Numbered from the stretch's first letter, positions 51,669 through 59,895 are shown. The stretch is DNA of 64,000 nucleotides from Sporomusa silvacetica DSM 10669 (GCF_002257705.1 NZ_LSLK01000072.1:75139-139138), one strand, 5' to 3'. The notes: generated by a model not told the origin, from the sequence alone. Numbers and translations: made by a program.

Positions 51669-51875
51669 CTACCTAATCTCAAGAATAGCTCTTTATTCGC
51701 TCTCTATTACCTTTTTCCCTGCTTAAGAACTATTTTCCTTTATTTTTAGTTGAATCCATCGCTGAAATTGTTAACGGTTGTAACATTATGTTTTTGAATT
51801 TCATATATTGAAGTAGAACAGGTATATAAGAATTATAAGTTTTCCTATAGTAAATAAAGGAGGTCATTAATATTT

Positions 51876-52217
51876 ATGGAAACCAAATATCCGCATTGGT
51901 ATGGCCCTGAAGATAACATGTGCTGCGACTATCCCGAAAAAGAAATGATGTGCTGTGATGATCATTTCATGGAAGAACCCATGTACAAAATGCAACGTGA
52001 TAACTTTAAAGACCGATTGCTTTGCTTTTTAGGTGATGAAGTCATCCTTGGTACTGACGCTGTGATTGACCGCAGAGGCTCCACTTTCTGTGGTACTGTC
52101 TGCTATATTGGTTGCGACTACATCATTGTAAATAGCACCCATTGCCATCGCTGCGTTTCACTGCATGTGCCTATTAAAATGATTCGTTTCATCGCTCCAT
52201 TTAAAGGCCGTCGGTAA
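51876..52217 (+). CDS. Cysteine-rich hypothetical protein with LSm-like C-terminal half
   Basis: A 113-residue protein. The N-terminal third has paired cysteines, methionines and acidic residues (NMCCDYPEKEMMCCDDHF). The C-terminal part (FLGDEVILGTDAVIDRRG, then GTVCYIGCDYIIVN) has the strand pattern of small beta-barrel proteins seen among spore coat and YuzF-like families. An AAAGGAGG lies before the ATG, so it is well expressed or spore-specific. It is followed 31 bases later by another unrecognised gene. Function unknown; a spore-surface role is only a guess. Confidence 0.7.
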   Translation: METKYPHWYGPEDNMCCDYPEKEMMCCDDHFMEEPMYKMQRDNFKDRLLCFLGDEVILGTDAVIDRRGSTFCGTVCYIGCDYIIVNSTHCHRCVSLHVPIKMIRFIAPFKGRR

Positions 52218-52248
52218 TTTGTAATCCTTGGCACTGGGAGAGGATACC

Positions 52249-52719
52249 ATGAAAAAAATATTCAGCCGTCGCCCATTAACTGTTGACCCTGCGCACATGA
52301 TTACATTGCATCAAGAAGCCATTGAACAACTTGAGCTTATGAGTACTGTCGTAGAAGCGTCAGAACATGCCAGTGATGGGATGCGTGACACACTTACCCG
52401 GATGGCCGAAAACCACTGGGAAGCCTATTTGGATGTACTTCATATGATCTGCATGCATGAAGAAAGTTTTGCCGCCGTCATGAAAGAACACGGCTTTACA
52501 ACGCACGACAATGAATCGGTTGACACCGAGCAGCGACAATTCTTTGGCAGCCGCTTACTAATTATGGCACTCCTTTTAGGACTTATCCGCCGCCACCGGC
52601 GTTTTGCCTACTTCTACAGCTTACGGGCAAACCCCATGGGAGACTATATCAAAGAATCTGTAGCTATGGAACGCGAACATATAGTAGGAATGATTGGTAT
52701 GGTACAAAATATGATGTAA
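52249..52719 (+). CDS. Hypothetical helical protein
   Basis: A 156-residue protein rich in helices, histidine and methionine (LTVDPAHMITLHQEAIEQLE; YLDVLHMICMHEESFAAVM; AMEREHIVGMIGMVQNMM). The spacing of Glu and His residues is compatible with a four-helix bundle, perhaps ferritin-like, but no exact diiron ExxH pairing is clear. A hydrophobic stretch (RLLIMALLLGLIRRHRRF) is followed by basic residues. The ATG at 52249 follows AGAGGA. It probably forms an operon with the cysteine-rich gene before it. Confidence 0.7.
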   Translation: MKKIFSRRPLTVDPAHMITLHQEAIEQLELMSTVVEASEHASDGMRDTLTRMAENHWEAYLDVLHMICMHEESFAAVMKEHGFTTHDNESVDTEQRQFFGSRLLIMALLLGLIRRHRRFAYFYSLRANPMGDYIKESVAMEREHIVGMIGMVQNMM

Positions 52720-52827
52720 TCCCCCTATTCGTACAAGGAGGCAGTTTGCCTCCTGTATTTTTTGAAAAGGATTTTTTTATTGACAATACGAATACTAGAG
52801 TATAGCCAGTTAGCTCAAGGAGTCACT

Positions 52828-53706
52828 ATGCCTGATTTTAAAGTATCTCTCTCCTGTCCCGTCCTGCCAGTAAAAGATTTTCTACGCCGACAGGCTGGGT
52901 TATCATTAACACTATGGCGTAAGATAAAAAATAGTGGCAGTATTGTCATCAATACCCGCCCGGCAGCAATCAATGACCTAGTCTATCCTGGAGACATCAT
53001 TACGGTTTCCTGGCCGAATAATTCCTCCATTACGCCGGAAAACCTGCCGCTTACTATTTTATATGAAGATGAGTGGCTGTTGGTGGTAGACAAACCTGCC
53101 GGTATGCTTGTTCACCCAACGTCTGGTCAGCATTCCGGTACGCTTGGCAATGCTGTGCTGCATTATTATAGCACACATAACTATCTGTACGGCTTTCATC
53201 CTGTCAATCGCCTAGACCGCAATACCTCAGGTCTGGTACTAATCGCCAAACGACCTGATATTCAGCATATGCTGAATCAAAACCTGCAGCATATAACTAA
53301 ACAATACCTAGCTATAACTGCAGCAGTCCCGAAACCACCCCAGGGTATAATTGATGTACCTATTGGCCGAAAACCGGGCAGTATTATTGAACGTGAGGTT
53401 CGCCCAGACGGGCAGCAGGCAATTACCCGTTATTCGGTCCTTACCACCTTCAGCAATGCCTGTTTACTTGACATCACACTAGAAACAGGGCGTACCCATC
53501 AGATAAGAGTCCATTTAAGCTATATCGGCTGCCCCCTACTAGGAGATGATTTATACGGCGGCTCTATTAACCTACTTGACCGCCAAGCTCTCCATGCGGT
53601 AAAACTAATCTTACCGCATCCTATTACCAAGCAGCAACTTACTCTTGTCAGTCCACTTCCTACCGATCTCAACAATTTAATAACCAACTTGGCGAGTAAT
53701 TTATAA
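52828..53706 (+). CDS. RluA-family pseudouridine synthase
   Basis: Isomerises uridine to pseudouridine in rRNA or tRNA. An N-terminal S4-like part (VKDFLRRQAGLSLTLWRKIK) is followed by the catalytic domain with HPVNRLDRNTSGLVLIAK, where the aspartate in RLDR is the nucleophile, and RTHQIRVHLSYIGCPLLGD. Which base it modifies cannot be told. The ATG at 52828 has AAGGAG six bases before it; the frame is open to 52762 without a site. Confidence 0.93.
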   Translation: MPDFKVSLSCPVLPVKDFLRRQAGLSLTLWRKIKNSGSIVINTRPAAINDLVYPGDIITVSWPNNSSITPENLPLTILYEDEWLLVVDKPAGMLVHPTSGQHSGTLGNAVLHYYSTHNYLYGFHPVNRLDRNTSGLVLIAKRPDIQHMLNQNLQHITKQYLAITAAVPKPPQGIIDVPIGRKPGSIIEREVRPDGQQAITRYSVLTTFSNACLLDITLETGRTHQIRVHLSYIGCPLLGDDLYGGSINLLDRQALHAVKLILPHPITKQQLTLVSPLPTDLNNLITNLASNL

Positions 53707-53776
53707 CTAACTGTGCTATAATGTATACGAAATATGCTATACTATATGGTTTCCAAAAAATAGAGGAGGGATTTCA

Positions 53777-54706
53777 ATGCCATTAGTCACTTCGAAAGAG
53801 ATGTTTAAAAGAGCCTACGAGGGTCAGTACGCTGTAGGCGCATTTAACGTCAACAACATGGAGATTATCCAGGGCATTGTTGACGCCGCCAAGGAAGAAC
53901 AAGCTCCACTCATTCTCCAGGTATCGGCCGGCGCTCGTAAATATGCCAAACATATCTACCTTGTCAAACTGGTAGAAGCTGCCCTGGAAGACACCGGCTT
54001 ACCCATTTGCTTACATCTAGATCATGGTGAAGACTTTGAAATTTGCAAATCCTGCATTGATGGCGGGTTTTCTTCAGTAATGATTGACGGCTCTAAACTA
54101 CCGTTTGAAGAAAATATTGCGCTTACTAAAAAAGTAGTAGACTACGCCCATGAACATGGTGTGGTCGTTGAAGCAGAACTTGGCCGTCTGGCTGGTGTTG
54201 AAGATGCGATTAAGGTCAACACAAAAGACGCTACATATACCGATCCTGATCAAGCTGTAGAGTTTGTAAAACGCACCGGTGTCGACTCATTAGCCATTGC
54301 TATCGGCACAAGTCATGGCGCTTATAAATTCAAAGGTGAATGCAACCTTGACTTCGATCGCCTTGAAACCATTTCCAAACTTCTCCCCGACTACCCACTG
54401 GTACTGCATGGCGCTTCGACCGTATTGCCTGAATTTGTAGGAAAATGCAATGACTTCGGCGGACAGATTAAAGGCGCACAGGGCGTACCTGAGGATATGC
54501 TGCTCAGAGCCGGAAAACTGGGAGTGTGCAAAATCAACATTGATACCGACCTCCGCCTTGCCATGACCGCTTCCATTAGAGAGCACTTTGCGAAAAATCC
54601 CTCCGACTTTGACCCGCGTCAATACCTCAAACCAGCCCGTGCAGCCATTAAAGGTATGGTTCAACATAAGATCCACAATGTCTTAAACTGTAGCAACCGC
54701 CTATAA
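53777..54706 (+). CDS. fba: Class II fructose-bisphosphate aldolase
   Basis: Zinc-dependent aldol cleavage of fructose-1,6-bisphosphate in glycolysis and gluconeogenesis. Zinc and catalytic residues are in LPICLHLDHGEDFEICKSC and in VEAELGRLAGVED; phosphate-binding parts are AIAIGTSHGAYKF, LVLHGAST and KINIDTDLRLAMTA. At 309 residues it fits the short class IIB enzymes. GAGGAGGG precedes the ATG. A small gene follows. Confidence 0.95.
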   Translation: MPLVTSKEMFKRAYEGQYAVGAFNVNNMEIIQGIVDAAKEEQAPLILQVSAGARKYAKHIYLVKLVEAALEDTGLPICLHLDHGEDFEICKSCIDGGFSSVMIDGSKLPFEENIALTKKVVDYAHEHGVVVEAELGRLAGVEDAIKVNTKDATYTDPDQAVEFVKRTGVDSLAIAIGTSHGAYKFKGECNLDFDRLETISKLLPDYPLVLHGASTVLPEFVGKCNDFGGQIKGAQGVPEDMLLRAGKLGVCKINIDTDLRLAMTASIREHFAKNPSDFDPRQYLKPARAAIKGMVQHKIHNVLNCSNRL

Positions 54707-54722
54707 AATCCCGGCATATAAA

Positions 54723-54762
54723 TTCTATAATAGGAAAAAGTAATAGTAAGCCTATTATAGAA
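54723..54762. promoter_or_regulatory. 12-bp inverted repeat upstream of a small gene
   Basis: TTCTATAATAGG (54723-54734) and CCTATTATAGAA (54751-54762) are exact complements separated by 16 bases. The right arm runs into the ribosome site (AAAGGGGA) of the 43-residue gene, so the fold would hide part of it; the arm also contains TATAAT, a possible -10 element. Confidence 0.6.
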
Positions 54763-54774
54763 AGGGGATTTCTC

Positions 54775-54906
54775 ATGCACGCTAACAATGTCAATTTTGC
54801 TACTTTGTCTACTGATGAGCTTGATACCATTAAAAAGTTTGAACAAGAGTTTGCCGCTAAATATGGTAATAACATCTTGCTGCTAGCCTTCAACCAAAAT
54901 AAGTAA
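54775..54906 (+). CDS. Small helical protein (43 residues)
   Basis: Begins MHANNVNFATLSTDELDTIK and ends LLLAFNQNK. It is amphipathic with a probable helix over LSTDELDTIKKFEQEFAAKYG and a short hydrophobic end. AAAGGGGA lies 7 bases before the ATG and an intrinsic terminator follows 30 bases after the stop, so it looks like a real unit. Not recognised. Confidence 0.7.
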   Translation: MHANNVNFATLSTDELDTIKKFEQEFAAKYGNNILLLAFNQNK

Positions 54907-54930
54907 AATCATTTCAGCCTAGCTGAATAA

Positions 54931-54966
54931 AAAATAAGTCGCCCATTGGGGCGACTTATTTTTTAT
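54931..54966. terminator. Bidirectional terminator between the small gene and the SIR2 gene
   Basis: AAATAAGTCGCCC and GGGCGACTTATTT pair around a short loop, with T runs on both strands. The minus-strand side overlaps the SIR2 gene's stop. Confidence 0.85.
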
Positions 54967-56033
54967 TCTATGAATTTCTCCGTTTGGCTGCAAAAATCTT
55001 CAAAAGTATTATTTGTAAAACAGATATCTGTCCCTAAAAAGCGCAGATAACGTTCTTTTTCTTCATCCAGCTTTTCCGATTTTTTGCCTGGATAATTATT
55101 AATCACCGTTATCTTTAGCTTATCAGTCCGGTTGGTCTGAATTCGTTTTATTAGATACTTAATATGCATATCAGCATCAGGAAACGAATACCCACAAAAA
55201 ATGAGATGCCCAATATCGTTAAGGCTCATTTCCGTTTTATGCCAAACAATAGTTATAAAACTATTAGACATATCCTTAAAAAACGTTGGCGGCACAATCA
55301 CAGGAGTTCTCACTGATTGGCATTGGGAACATCGTGCCTGAGAAGGATCTGTTAACAGATTAAGAATCCCCTGTTGCTCATCAATTAATTTCACTGAATT
55401 ACAGGTAGGACAATAAGACCAGTTCAGCGAGCCATGCACTTTATAAAGAGTTACTGGCGACACGCTTTTGGGAGTTGATAACAATCCAGCTTCTTTCCTA
55501 TCCTTAGTAAATTCAATCCCGTAATCGATTGTAATACCGTCTCTAAACGATAACGCCCGGTCAATCAGAACATCATAATTCGTTGATATAAAAGTTGTGT
55601 CTGTTAGACAGCCAAATTCATTCAGATGTTCAACCAATTCACGGTGAAATCCCCGGACAACTGAAGTTTTATCTTCCAGTACTTCAGCCATTAGCAGTAC
55701 TAAATACTGCCTAATATAACCTATTCGATTAGAATTTTTGGCAAGATTCTCAAGATCAAAATTATTAAAAGACTGGCGCTTGCGCACTGCCAAATCTAAA
55801 AGACCAATCGCCTCCTCAAAAGTTGGAAAATGAATCTTATCCAAATCATCCTGAAGCACATCGATATAAAACATTTGTTTAAAGTACGCCCTTAGCTCAC
55901 GTACCAGCGTACAGTCACTATAGTTGTTTTCTGCGCGGAGTGCTGTAAAATATTTTTGGAAAATCATACTTTGTACTGGTGCTCCCTCCGCCGCTGAAGC
56001 ACCGCCGCCTAAAAAAATCGCCGTCTTCCTCAT
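54963..56033 (-). CDS. SIR2-domain protein with zinc knuckle
   Basis: A 356-residue SIR2-like protein. NAD-binding motifs are FLGGGASAAEGAP at the N-terminus, FISTNYDVLIDRAL and LYKVHGSLNWSYC, in which the histidine is the catalytic one; CPTC and CSQC pairs form a zinc site; IFCGYSFPDADMHIKYL completes the fold. SIR2 proteins of this layout are common in antiphage defence as NADases, but deacetylase-like roles exist. No partner gene is adjacent, but a broken TIR gene lies 3 kb away. The ribosome site is weak. Confidence 0.82.
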   Translation of the reverse strand: MRKTAIFLGGGASAAEGAPVQSMIFQKYFTALRAENNYSDCTLVRELRAYFKQMFYIDVLQDDLDKIHFPTFEEAIGLLDLAVRKRQSFNNFDLENLAKNSNRIGYIRQYLVLLMAEVLEDKTSVVRGFHRELVEHLNEFGCLTDTTFISTNYDVLIDRALSFRDGITIDYGIEFTKDRKEAGLLSTPKSVSPVTLYKVHGSLNWSYCPTCNSVKLIDEQQGILNLLTDPSQARCSQCQSVRTPVIVPPTFFKDMSNSFITIVWHKTEMSLNDIGHLIFCGYSFPDADMHIKYLIKRIQTNRTDKLKITVINNYPGKKSEKLDEEKERYLRFLGTDICFTNNTFEDFCSQTEKFIE

Positions 56034-56073
56034 ACAAATTTTTATTCTTTCCCAAGCTGCATCAAAGTATACA

Positions 56074-56239
56074 TAAGATAAGACTTGGCTTGAGACAAGT
56101 CCTTTAGGATGGCCGAATTGCTATGCCATCCATGGCGCAATCGGCACTAGCGCCATCCGGGCGCGTCGCCGGCAGAAGCCGCCTGTGCCCTTTAGGGGTA
56201 TAGTCGTTCAATCCAGGGAAAGTTATACTTTCCCTCTGA
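56074..56239 (-). repeat. Intergenic repeat, copy F (full length, 166 bp)
   Basis: Full copy in reverse orientation, very close to copy E: distal TAAGATAAGACTTGGC, GTCCTTTAGGATGGCCG, the CCATCCATGGCGC palindrome, GGGCGCGTCGCCGGCAG, CCCTTTAGGGGTATAG and the GGAAAGTATAAC hairpin. The proximal end is altered (TCAGAGGGAAAG in place of CCAGATGGAAAG). It lies between the tRNA-Pro terminator and the SIR2 gene start. Confidence 0.93.
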
Positions 56240-56241
56240 AA

Positions 56242-56272
56242 AAAAAGAATCGCACACATGCGATTCTTTTTA
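56242..56272 (-). terminator. Terminator after tRNA-Pro
   Basis: AAAGAATCGCA and TGCGATTCTTT pair around CACA, followed on the minus strand by a long T run. Confidence 0.88.
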
Positions 56273-56273
56273 C

Positions 56274-56350
56274 TGGTCGGAGCGGCAGGATTCGAACCTG
56301 CGACCCCCTGGTCCCAAGCCAGGTACTCTACCAAACTGAGCCACGCCCCG
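56274..56350 (-). tRNA. tRNA-Pro (anticodon TGG)
   Basis: A 77-base tRNA with CCA encoded. The acceptor stem CGGGGCG pairs with CGCTCCG; the anticodon stem CCTGG/CCAGG encloses CTTGGGA, giving anticodon TGG; the T arm GGTTCGAATCC is standard. It stands alone, directly followed by a terminator. Confidence 0.97.
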
Positions 56351-56351
56351 A

Positions 56352-56807
56352 TTATATAATAGGCAGCTAATCAAATCGTCACATGAATGCCGAAAATACT
56401 GCATTTCCGTCACAAAATATCATCTTGCTGCGAAGACTATTATAACCTGTCAGGTCTTGTTTGGCAATACCTTTTCTTAGAAAACAAATAAAGTACTGAC
56501 TACCGCCTATTCTTTGAATACTTTGGGTTATCTGATAGACTCCCTTCGACTTTTTGAGAATCCAAAACAATCTAACTTTACAATCTATGGGTATAATACT
56601 TCCCAATATAACGGATAGCAAAAATTTCGCATGACAAACCTCCGAAAAAATCGTACGCTTCGAAGTTTCGCAGGTAAAAGCACCACTTCATATTCAAGCC
56701 TATCGGCAAACTCAACCCTCAGCTTTTCAATGAGTTCAGTTACCTCAGCAGCTCCATCGTTGACAAAATCAATAACCGACCTTGCCGGGCGTTCCCCTTC
56801 GCTGAAA
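56352..56807. other. Region without a recognisable gene
   Basis: The AT-rich part (56352-56584) shows nothing. The rest holds a 79-codon minus-strand frame (56585-56824) that overlaps the SDR remnant's end and reads SVIDFVNDGAAEVTELIEKL; it has coding-like composition but no ribosome site of its own and no recognised family. It may be the tail of a decayed gene. Confidence 0.4.
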
Positions 56808-57392
56808 TTATATAAACCCGCCATTAATGCGAATCGTCTGGCCTGTTATCCATTGCGACTCTTCACTTGCTAAAAACAATACCACGCTAGCGATATCTGC
56901 TGTTTCACCCAGACGACCAAATGCGTTTAATTTGCTGAGAGTTTCGATTTGCTCTTTGGTTTTCCCCACAGCAAAAAGTTCGGTATTAACCGGCCCAGGA
57001 GCAACTGCGTTTATCGTAATCCTTTTAGGTCCGAATTCTTTTGCCAGTTGACGGGTAATTTGCTCCACGGCTCCCTTGGTGCCGGCATATACGCTATATG
57101 CCGGGAACATCACCCCGGCCACCGAAGTGGAAAAATTGATGATCCGTCCGTTATTGACCATATGCTTAGCCGCTTGCTGACAAGCAAAGTAAGTTCCTTT
57201 TACGTTGATAGCAAAACTTTTATCAAAATCCTCTTCGGTCATAGTCGTGATCGGTTTTGTGACCATAATTCCAGCGTTGTTGACCAGAATGTCGATTTTC
57301 CCATAGGCTTCCACCGCTCTTTGGAACAGGCTTTCCACCTCAATAACCCGGCTGATGTCCGCCTGGACTGCCATCGCTTCGCCTGCCGACAA
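56808..57392 (-). pseudogene. SDR-family oxidoreductase, N-terminus missing
   Basis: 194 residues of a short-chain dehydrogenase. The C-terminal two thirds are intact: LVNNAGIMV, the catalytic serine in NFSTSVAG, the YxxxK pair in YSVYAGTKGAVEQ, and the closing GQTIRINGGFI. The N-terminal Rossmann strand with the TGxxxGIG nucleotide-binding motif is gone. In its place, out of frame, is the 5' end of another gene with its own ribosome site (start at 57453, MRIDVAFLPTDINKAEM). It should be non-functional. Confidence 0.85.
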
Positions 57393-57453
57393 ACAGCCTG
57401 AGCATTTCCGCTTTATTTATATCTGTAGGTAAAAATGCAACATCAATCCTCAT
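57388..57453 (-). pseudogene. 5' fragment of a ComB-like gene fused to the SDR remnant
   Basis: GGGGGAA and an ATG at 57453 start a frame MRIDVAFLPTDINKAEMLRL, which resembles the beginning of 2-phosphosulfolactate phosphatases (ComB). The resemblance ends at about residue 22, where the sequence changes to SDR sequence in another frame. A deletion joining two genes is the simplest reading. The ComB assignment rests on a short stretch and is tentative. Confidence 0.45.
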
Positions 57454-57478
57454 TTAAAATTCCCCCTTCCATTGTTCG

Positions 57479-57720
57479 TTATCTAATCACGATACCTATT
57501 ATGTCGGTCAGCCACGTTAGATCCTCCGCCAATTTAGCTAATGATTGGCTGGAAGAGGCGATTTCCTCCATAGATGCCGATTGTTCCTCCGTTGCACAGA
57601 TACCGTTTGCGTTTGCCCCGCGGTGATCCTTGTTGATTTGGTTGATTTCCTTGATTTTGGCAACCACATTATTTCTGCTGCCCGCCATTTACTGGATTGC
57701 CGCTGAAATACCTCTTACCT
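57479..57720 (-). pseudogene. Methyl-accepting chemotaxis protein, degraded C-terminal tail
   Basis: The minus-strand frame contains ATEEQSASMEEIASSSQSLA and LAEDL, the conserved end of the chemoreceptor signalling domain, preceded by NNVVAKIKEINQINKDHRGA, which is its hairpin region in worn form. A stop codon interrupts the frame just before (near 57690) and most of the receptor is missing. Confidence 0.8.
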
Positions 57721-57746
57721 CATTCATATGTTAAACGGCAGAAAGG

Positions 57747-58550
57747 TTATCCACGTCTGACAGGAATTTTATTCTCACAGGGCACTCCCGTCTGGCATTT
57801 GGCGCATCCGTAGCGAGGAGTATATAGTTCCTTCTCTTTTTGTATATACAGCATGCAAATTCCATTATCCTTACCTGTCTTATCAATGGCTTGAGCCGGA
57901 CAACGTTTAGCGCAGGCTCCACAACTTGAACAATATTCATCAAATTTTGTATACGTCCGCTGGGTGGGTTCCAAATGGAAATCCACGATTACACTGCCAC
58001 ACCGGCCGGCCGAACCCAGTCTGGTGATTAGCGACCGGCTTAGGCTAAAGGTGCCAAGACCTGCAACGAACGCAGCGTGCCTTTCCGACCAATTGCTGCG
58101 CAGATCGGCTACGACAAAACGCTCATCCAGAAGAGGTGCCAATGCATGATGGCCGGTTTTTTCAACCAGGTCGACAATCAACTGGCGTAATGCCACATTG
58201 AACAATTCCCCTTCCCATCGCCCGTAAAGCCACTCTGTGGCTGTTACTCCCTTAATCCGGTTCGCCTCACGAATCCTTTGGGTATACGGCAGAAAGTAGA
58301 CAATGACAGACTTGGCACCTGGCAGCCATTCGTTAGGCAACATGTGGTGGGGTCCGATAATATCGGGCTGTTTAAATGTTTCCCATAATGCATCGGTAGC
58401 GCTGGCAACCCCAATCAACGGCAAATCCCATATTTGCATCCTGGCAGAGGAAGTGGGGGAAGTCGAAATCATTTCCGGGTTTTCCACTATATTTTTCGGG
58501 TTGGTTAAAACGAATTCGTTGACTTTTTCCTGGATATCCTGTAACAGCAT
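57747..58550 (-). CDS. Epoxyqueuosine reductase-like iron-sulfur protein
   Basis: A 267-residue protein with two cluster-binding motifs at the C-terminus: CSSCGACAKRCPAQAI and CMLYI...YGCAKCQTGVPCENK. The N-terminal part (WLPGAKSVIVYFLPYT; RFVVADLRSNWSERHAAFVAGLGTF) matches the family related to QueG (epoxyqueuosine reductase) but is shorter and lacks a C-terminal HEAT region. Reductase function on an unknown substrate is likely. GAGGTG precedes the ATG. It is one of the few intact genes in this decayed stretch. Confidence 0.82.
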   Translation of the reverse strand: MLLQDIQEKVNEFVLTNPKNIVENPEMISTSPTSSARMQIWDLPLIGVASATDALWETFKQPDIIGPHHMLPNEWLPGAKSVIVYFLPYTQRIREANRIKGVTATEWLYGRWEGELFNVALRQLIVDLVEKTGHHALAPLLDERFVVADLRSNWSERHAAFVAGLGTFSLSRSLITRLGSAGRCGSVIVDFHLEPTQRTYTKFDEYCSSCGACAKRCPAQAIDKTGKDNGICMLYIQKEKELYTPRYGCAKCQTGVPCENKIPVRRG

Positions 58551-58593
58551 ATCAACACCTCATTCCATTTTTCTGTAATATTTTAGCTGCTGG

Positions 58594-58701
58594 CTAATGC
58601 CGGCTATTTGGGCAACTCCTTCCGCCTGCTGCAGTCTCCAGGCTCATATACTCTGATAGGTTTCCGGGTTTCGCCTGAATCACTGCTGCTAATACAATCA
58701 T
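58594..58701 (-). pseudogene. Antibiotic biosynthesis monooxygenase (ABM) remnant
   Basis: GGAGG and an ATG start a short frame MIVLAAVIQAKPGNLSEYMS, the first beta strand of small ABM-domain monooxygenases, but after about 22 residues the similarity stops and a TAG follows at codon 36. The rest of the gene seems deleted. Confidence 0.6.
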
Positions 58702-58808
58702 GTTCATCCTCCTAATTTTCACTTCATGATTTTCATTATATGCCTTCTGATTTTTTCCCACGAGTATACTCTTACACTTTTACGCTTCAAACTATCTTGT
58801 ACTATACG

Positions 58809-59191
58809 TTAGCGGATAAAATTAATAACTTCCTTTTCTTCCATTACTACCGGATGCACAGAATCTTTTCTAATTTGCTTCAGCATACCTGCAGGGTTGC
58901 ATTCCTGCACCCGGACAGGAATTAACTTACTTTCCTTGCCTGTGGGATCGCCGGCAAAAGCGACTGCCATTCTGTCTGGGTATACATCGCCTCAAGATAA
59001 TGAGGTGATAAAACCGCTATTATTTTATCCGCCCTGGCAGCAGCTTCGTCCATTTTCAATGCAAAATTTGAACCGGGAACAAAATCCCATGCCTGAATAA
59101 TTGCAACATGTCCACAGTCTTCAAGCTGCCAGGCCATCCACTCGGCCCAGCTACGATCCGCCTTATTATAACTAACAAAATAACACGCCAT
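58809..59191 (-). pseudogene. TIR-domain protein, broken by a frameshift
   Basis: The ATG at 59191 follows GAGGGG. The frame reads ACYFVSYNKADRSWAEWMAW, QAWDFVPGSNFALKMDE and ADKIIAVLSPHYLEAMYTQ, a bacterial TIR domain, and then stops at 58922 after PQARKVS. In another frame just downstream the expected continuation appears: LIPVRVQECNPAGMLKQIRK, running to a stop at 58809. Removing five bases (GTAAG) at about 58927-58931 restores one frame. TIR domains are NAD-cleaving in many bacterial defence systems. As written it cannot make the full domain. Confidence 0.8.
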
Positions 59192-59643
59192 TTCTGTCCC
59201 CTCACTATTCAATAAAATGCAATATTTCTTCTTTCTCTCCGAACTAGCCACTCGGTTCTCTTATTTAAGCAGAGTACTTAACGGAATATGTAGCAAAATA
59301 TAACAATATATTTTATTTCGATGATGAAAAGGGAAATCCTATGACAAATTATATTACTTACAAATTTATTTGAAAATACGTGCGTTCTCCCTTTCACCGG
59401 ACAAATATATACCCCCTATCGCAAGCTGCAGCAAGGCTCCTGGTAATGGCCAGTCCCTGCCATTCAAGCTTTTTATAGGGGGAAATTAAAAAGCGCATGC
59501 GAGGTTTTTATACCCTACACATGCGCTTTGCTTCGTCGTTTGCTAAATCCCCAAACCCAATAAGCCGGGACAGAACCGGCCCTCAACAAAAAAGCGGTCA
59601 GTAAAATATGTAAGCGAACATTTGCCCTTCCGTTGACAGAGTA
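59192..59643. other. Intergenic region upstream of the TIR gene
   Basis: About 450 AT-rich bases. The only structure seen is a hairpin at 59490-59529 (AAAGCGCATG / CATGCGCTTT) with a T run on the minus strand, probably the terminator of the tautomerase gene. Confidence 0.55.
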
Positions 59644-59895
59644 TCAGGAATAGACTTCGTCTTCTGCTGCCTGAAGTCGCACAGCCTGCTCTTGCCCTGC
59701 CAGCATCTCCGTTACACTCAGCGCCTCGCTTGTGTTCAAGCGGGCGACATTGTCATGGTCATTCTCTTTTATTAAAACTGTGAAAATCTCTACGGGAAGT
59801 TGGATAACATCACTGGCAGTTTTAGTAAGTTCCCGGACCAGTTGCCGCTTTTTATCCTTACTCATTTGCGGACCTTCTATTGTGATAACAGGCAT
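59644..59895 (-). CDS. 4-oxalocrotonate tautomerase-family protein
   Basis: An 83-residue tautomerase. The catalytic proline is residue 2 (MPVITIEGPQMSKDKKRQLV), freed after removal of Met; the following helix and second strand VEIFTVLIKENDHDNVARLN fit the family. The C-terminus is longer than the usual 62 residues. The role is unknown; it may process an aromatic degradation product or be promiscuous. GAGGAG precedes the ATG. It lies 39 bases downstream of the DUF169 gene. Confidence 0.85.
   Translation of the reverse strand: MPVITIEGPQMSKDKKRQLVRELTKTASDVIQLPVEIFTVLIKENDHDNVARLNTSEALSVTEMLAGQEQAVRLQAAEDEVYS

Noticed and set aside
51780..51876. SigE or SigK promoter before the Cys-rich gene
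   Set aside because: CATATATT and ATA-like elements exist but with poor spacing and in an AT-rich background, so not called.
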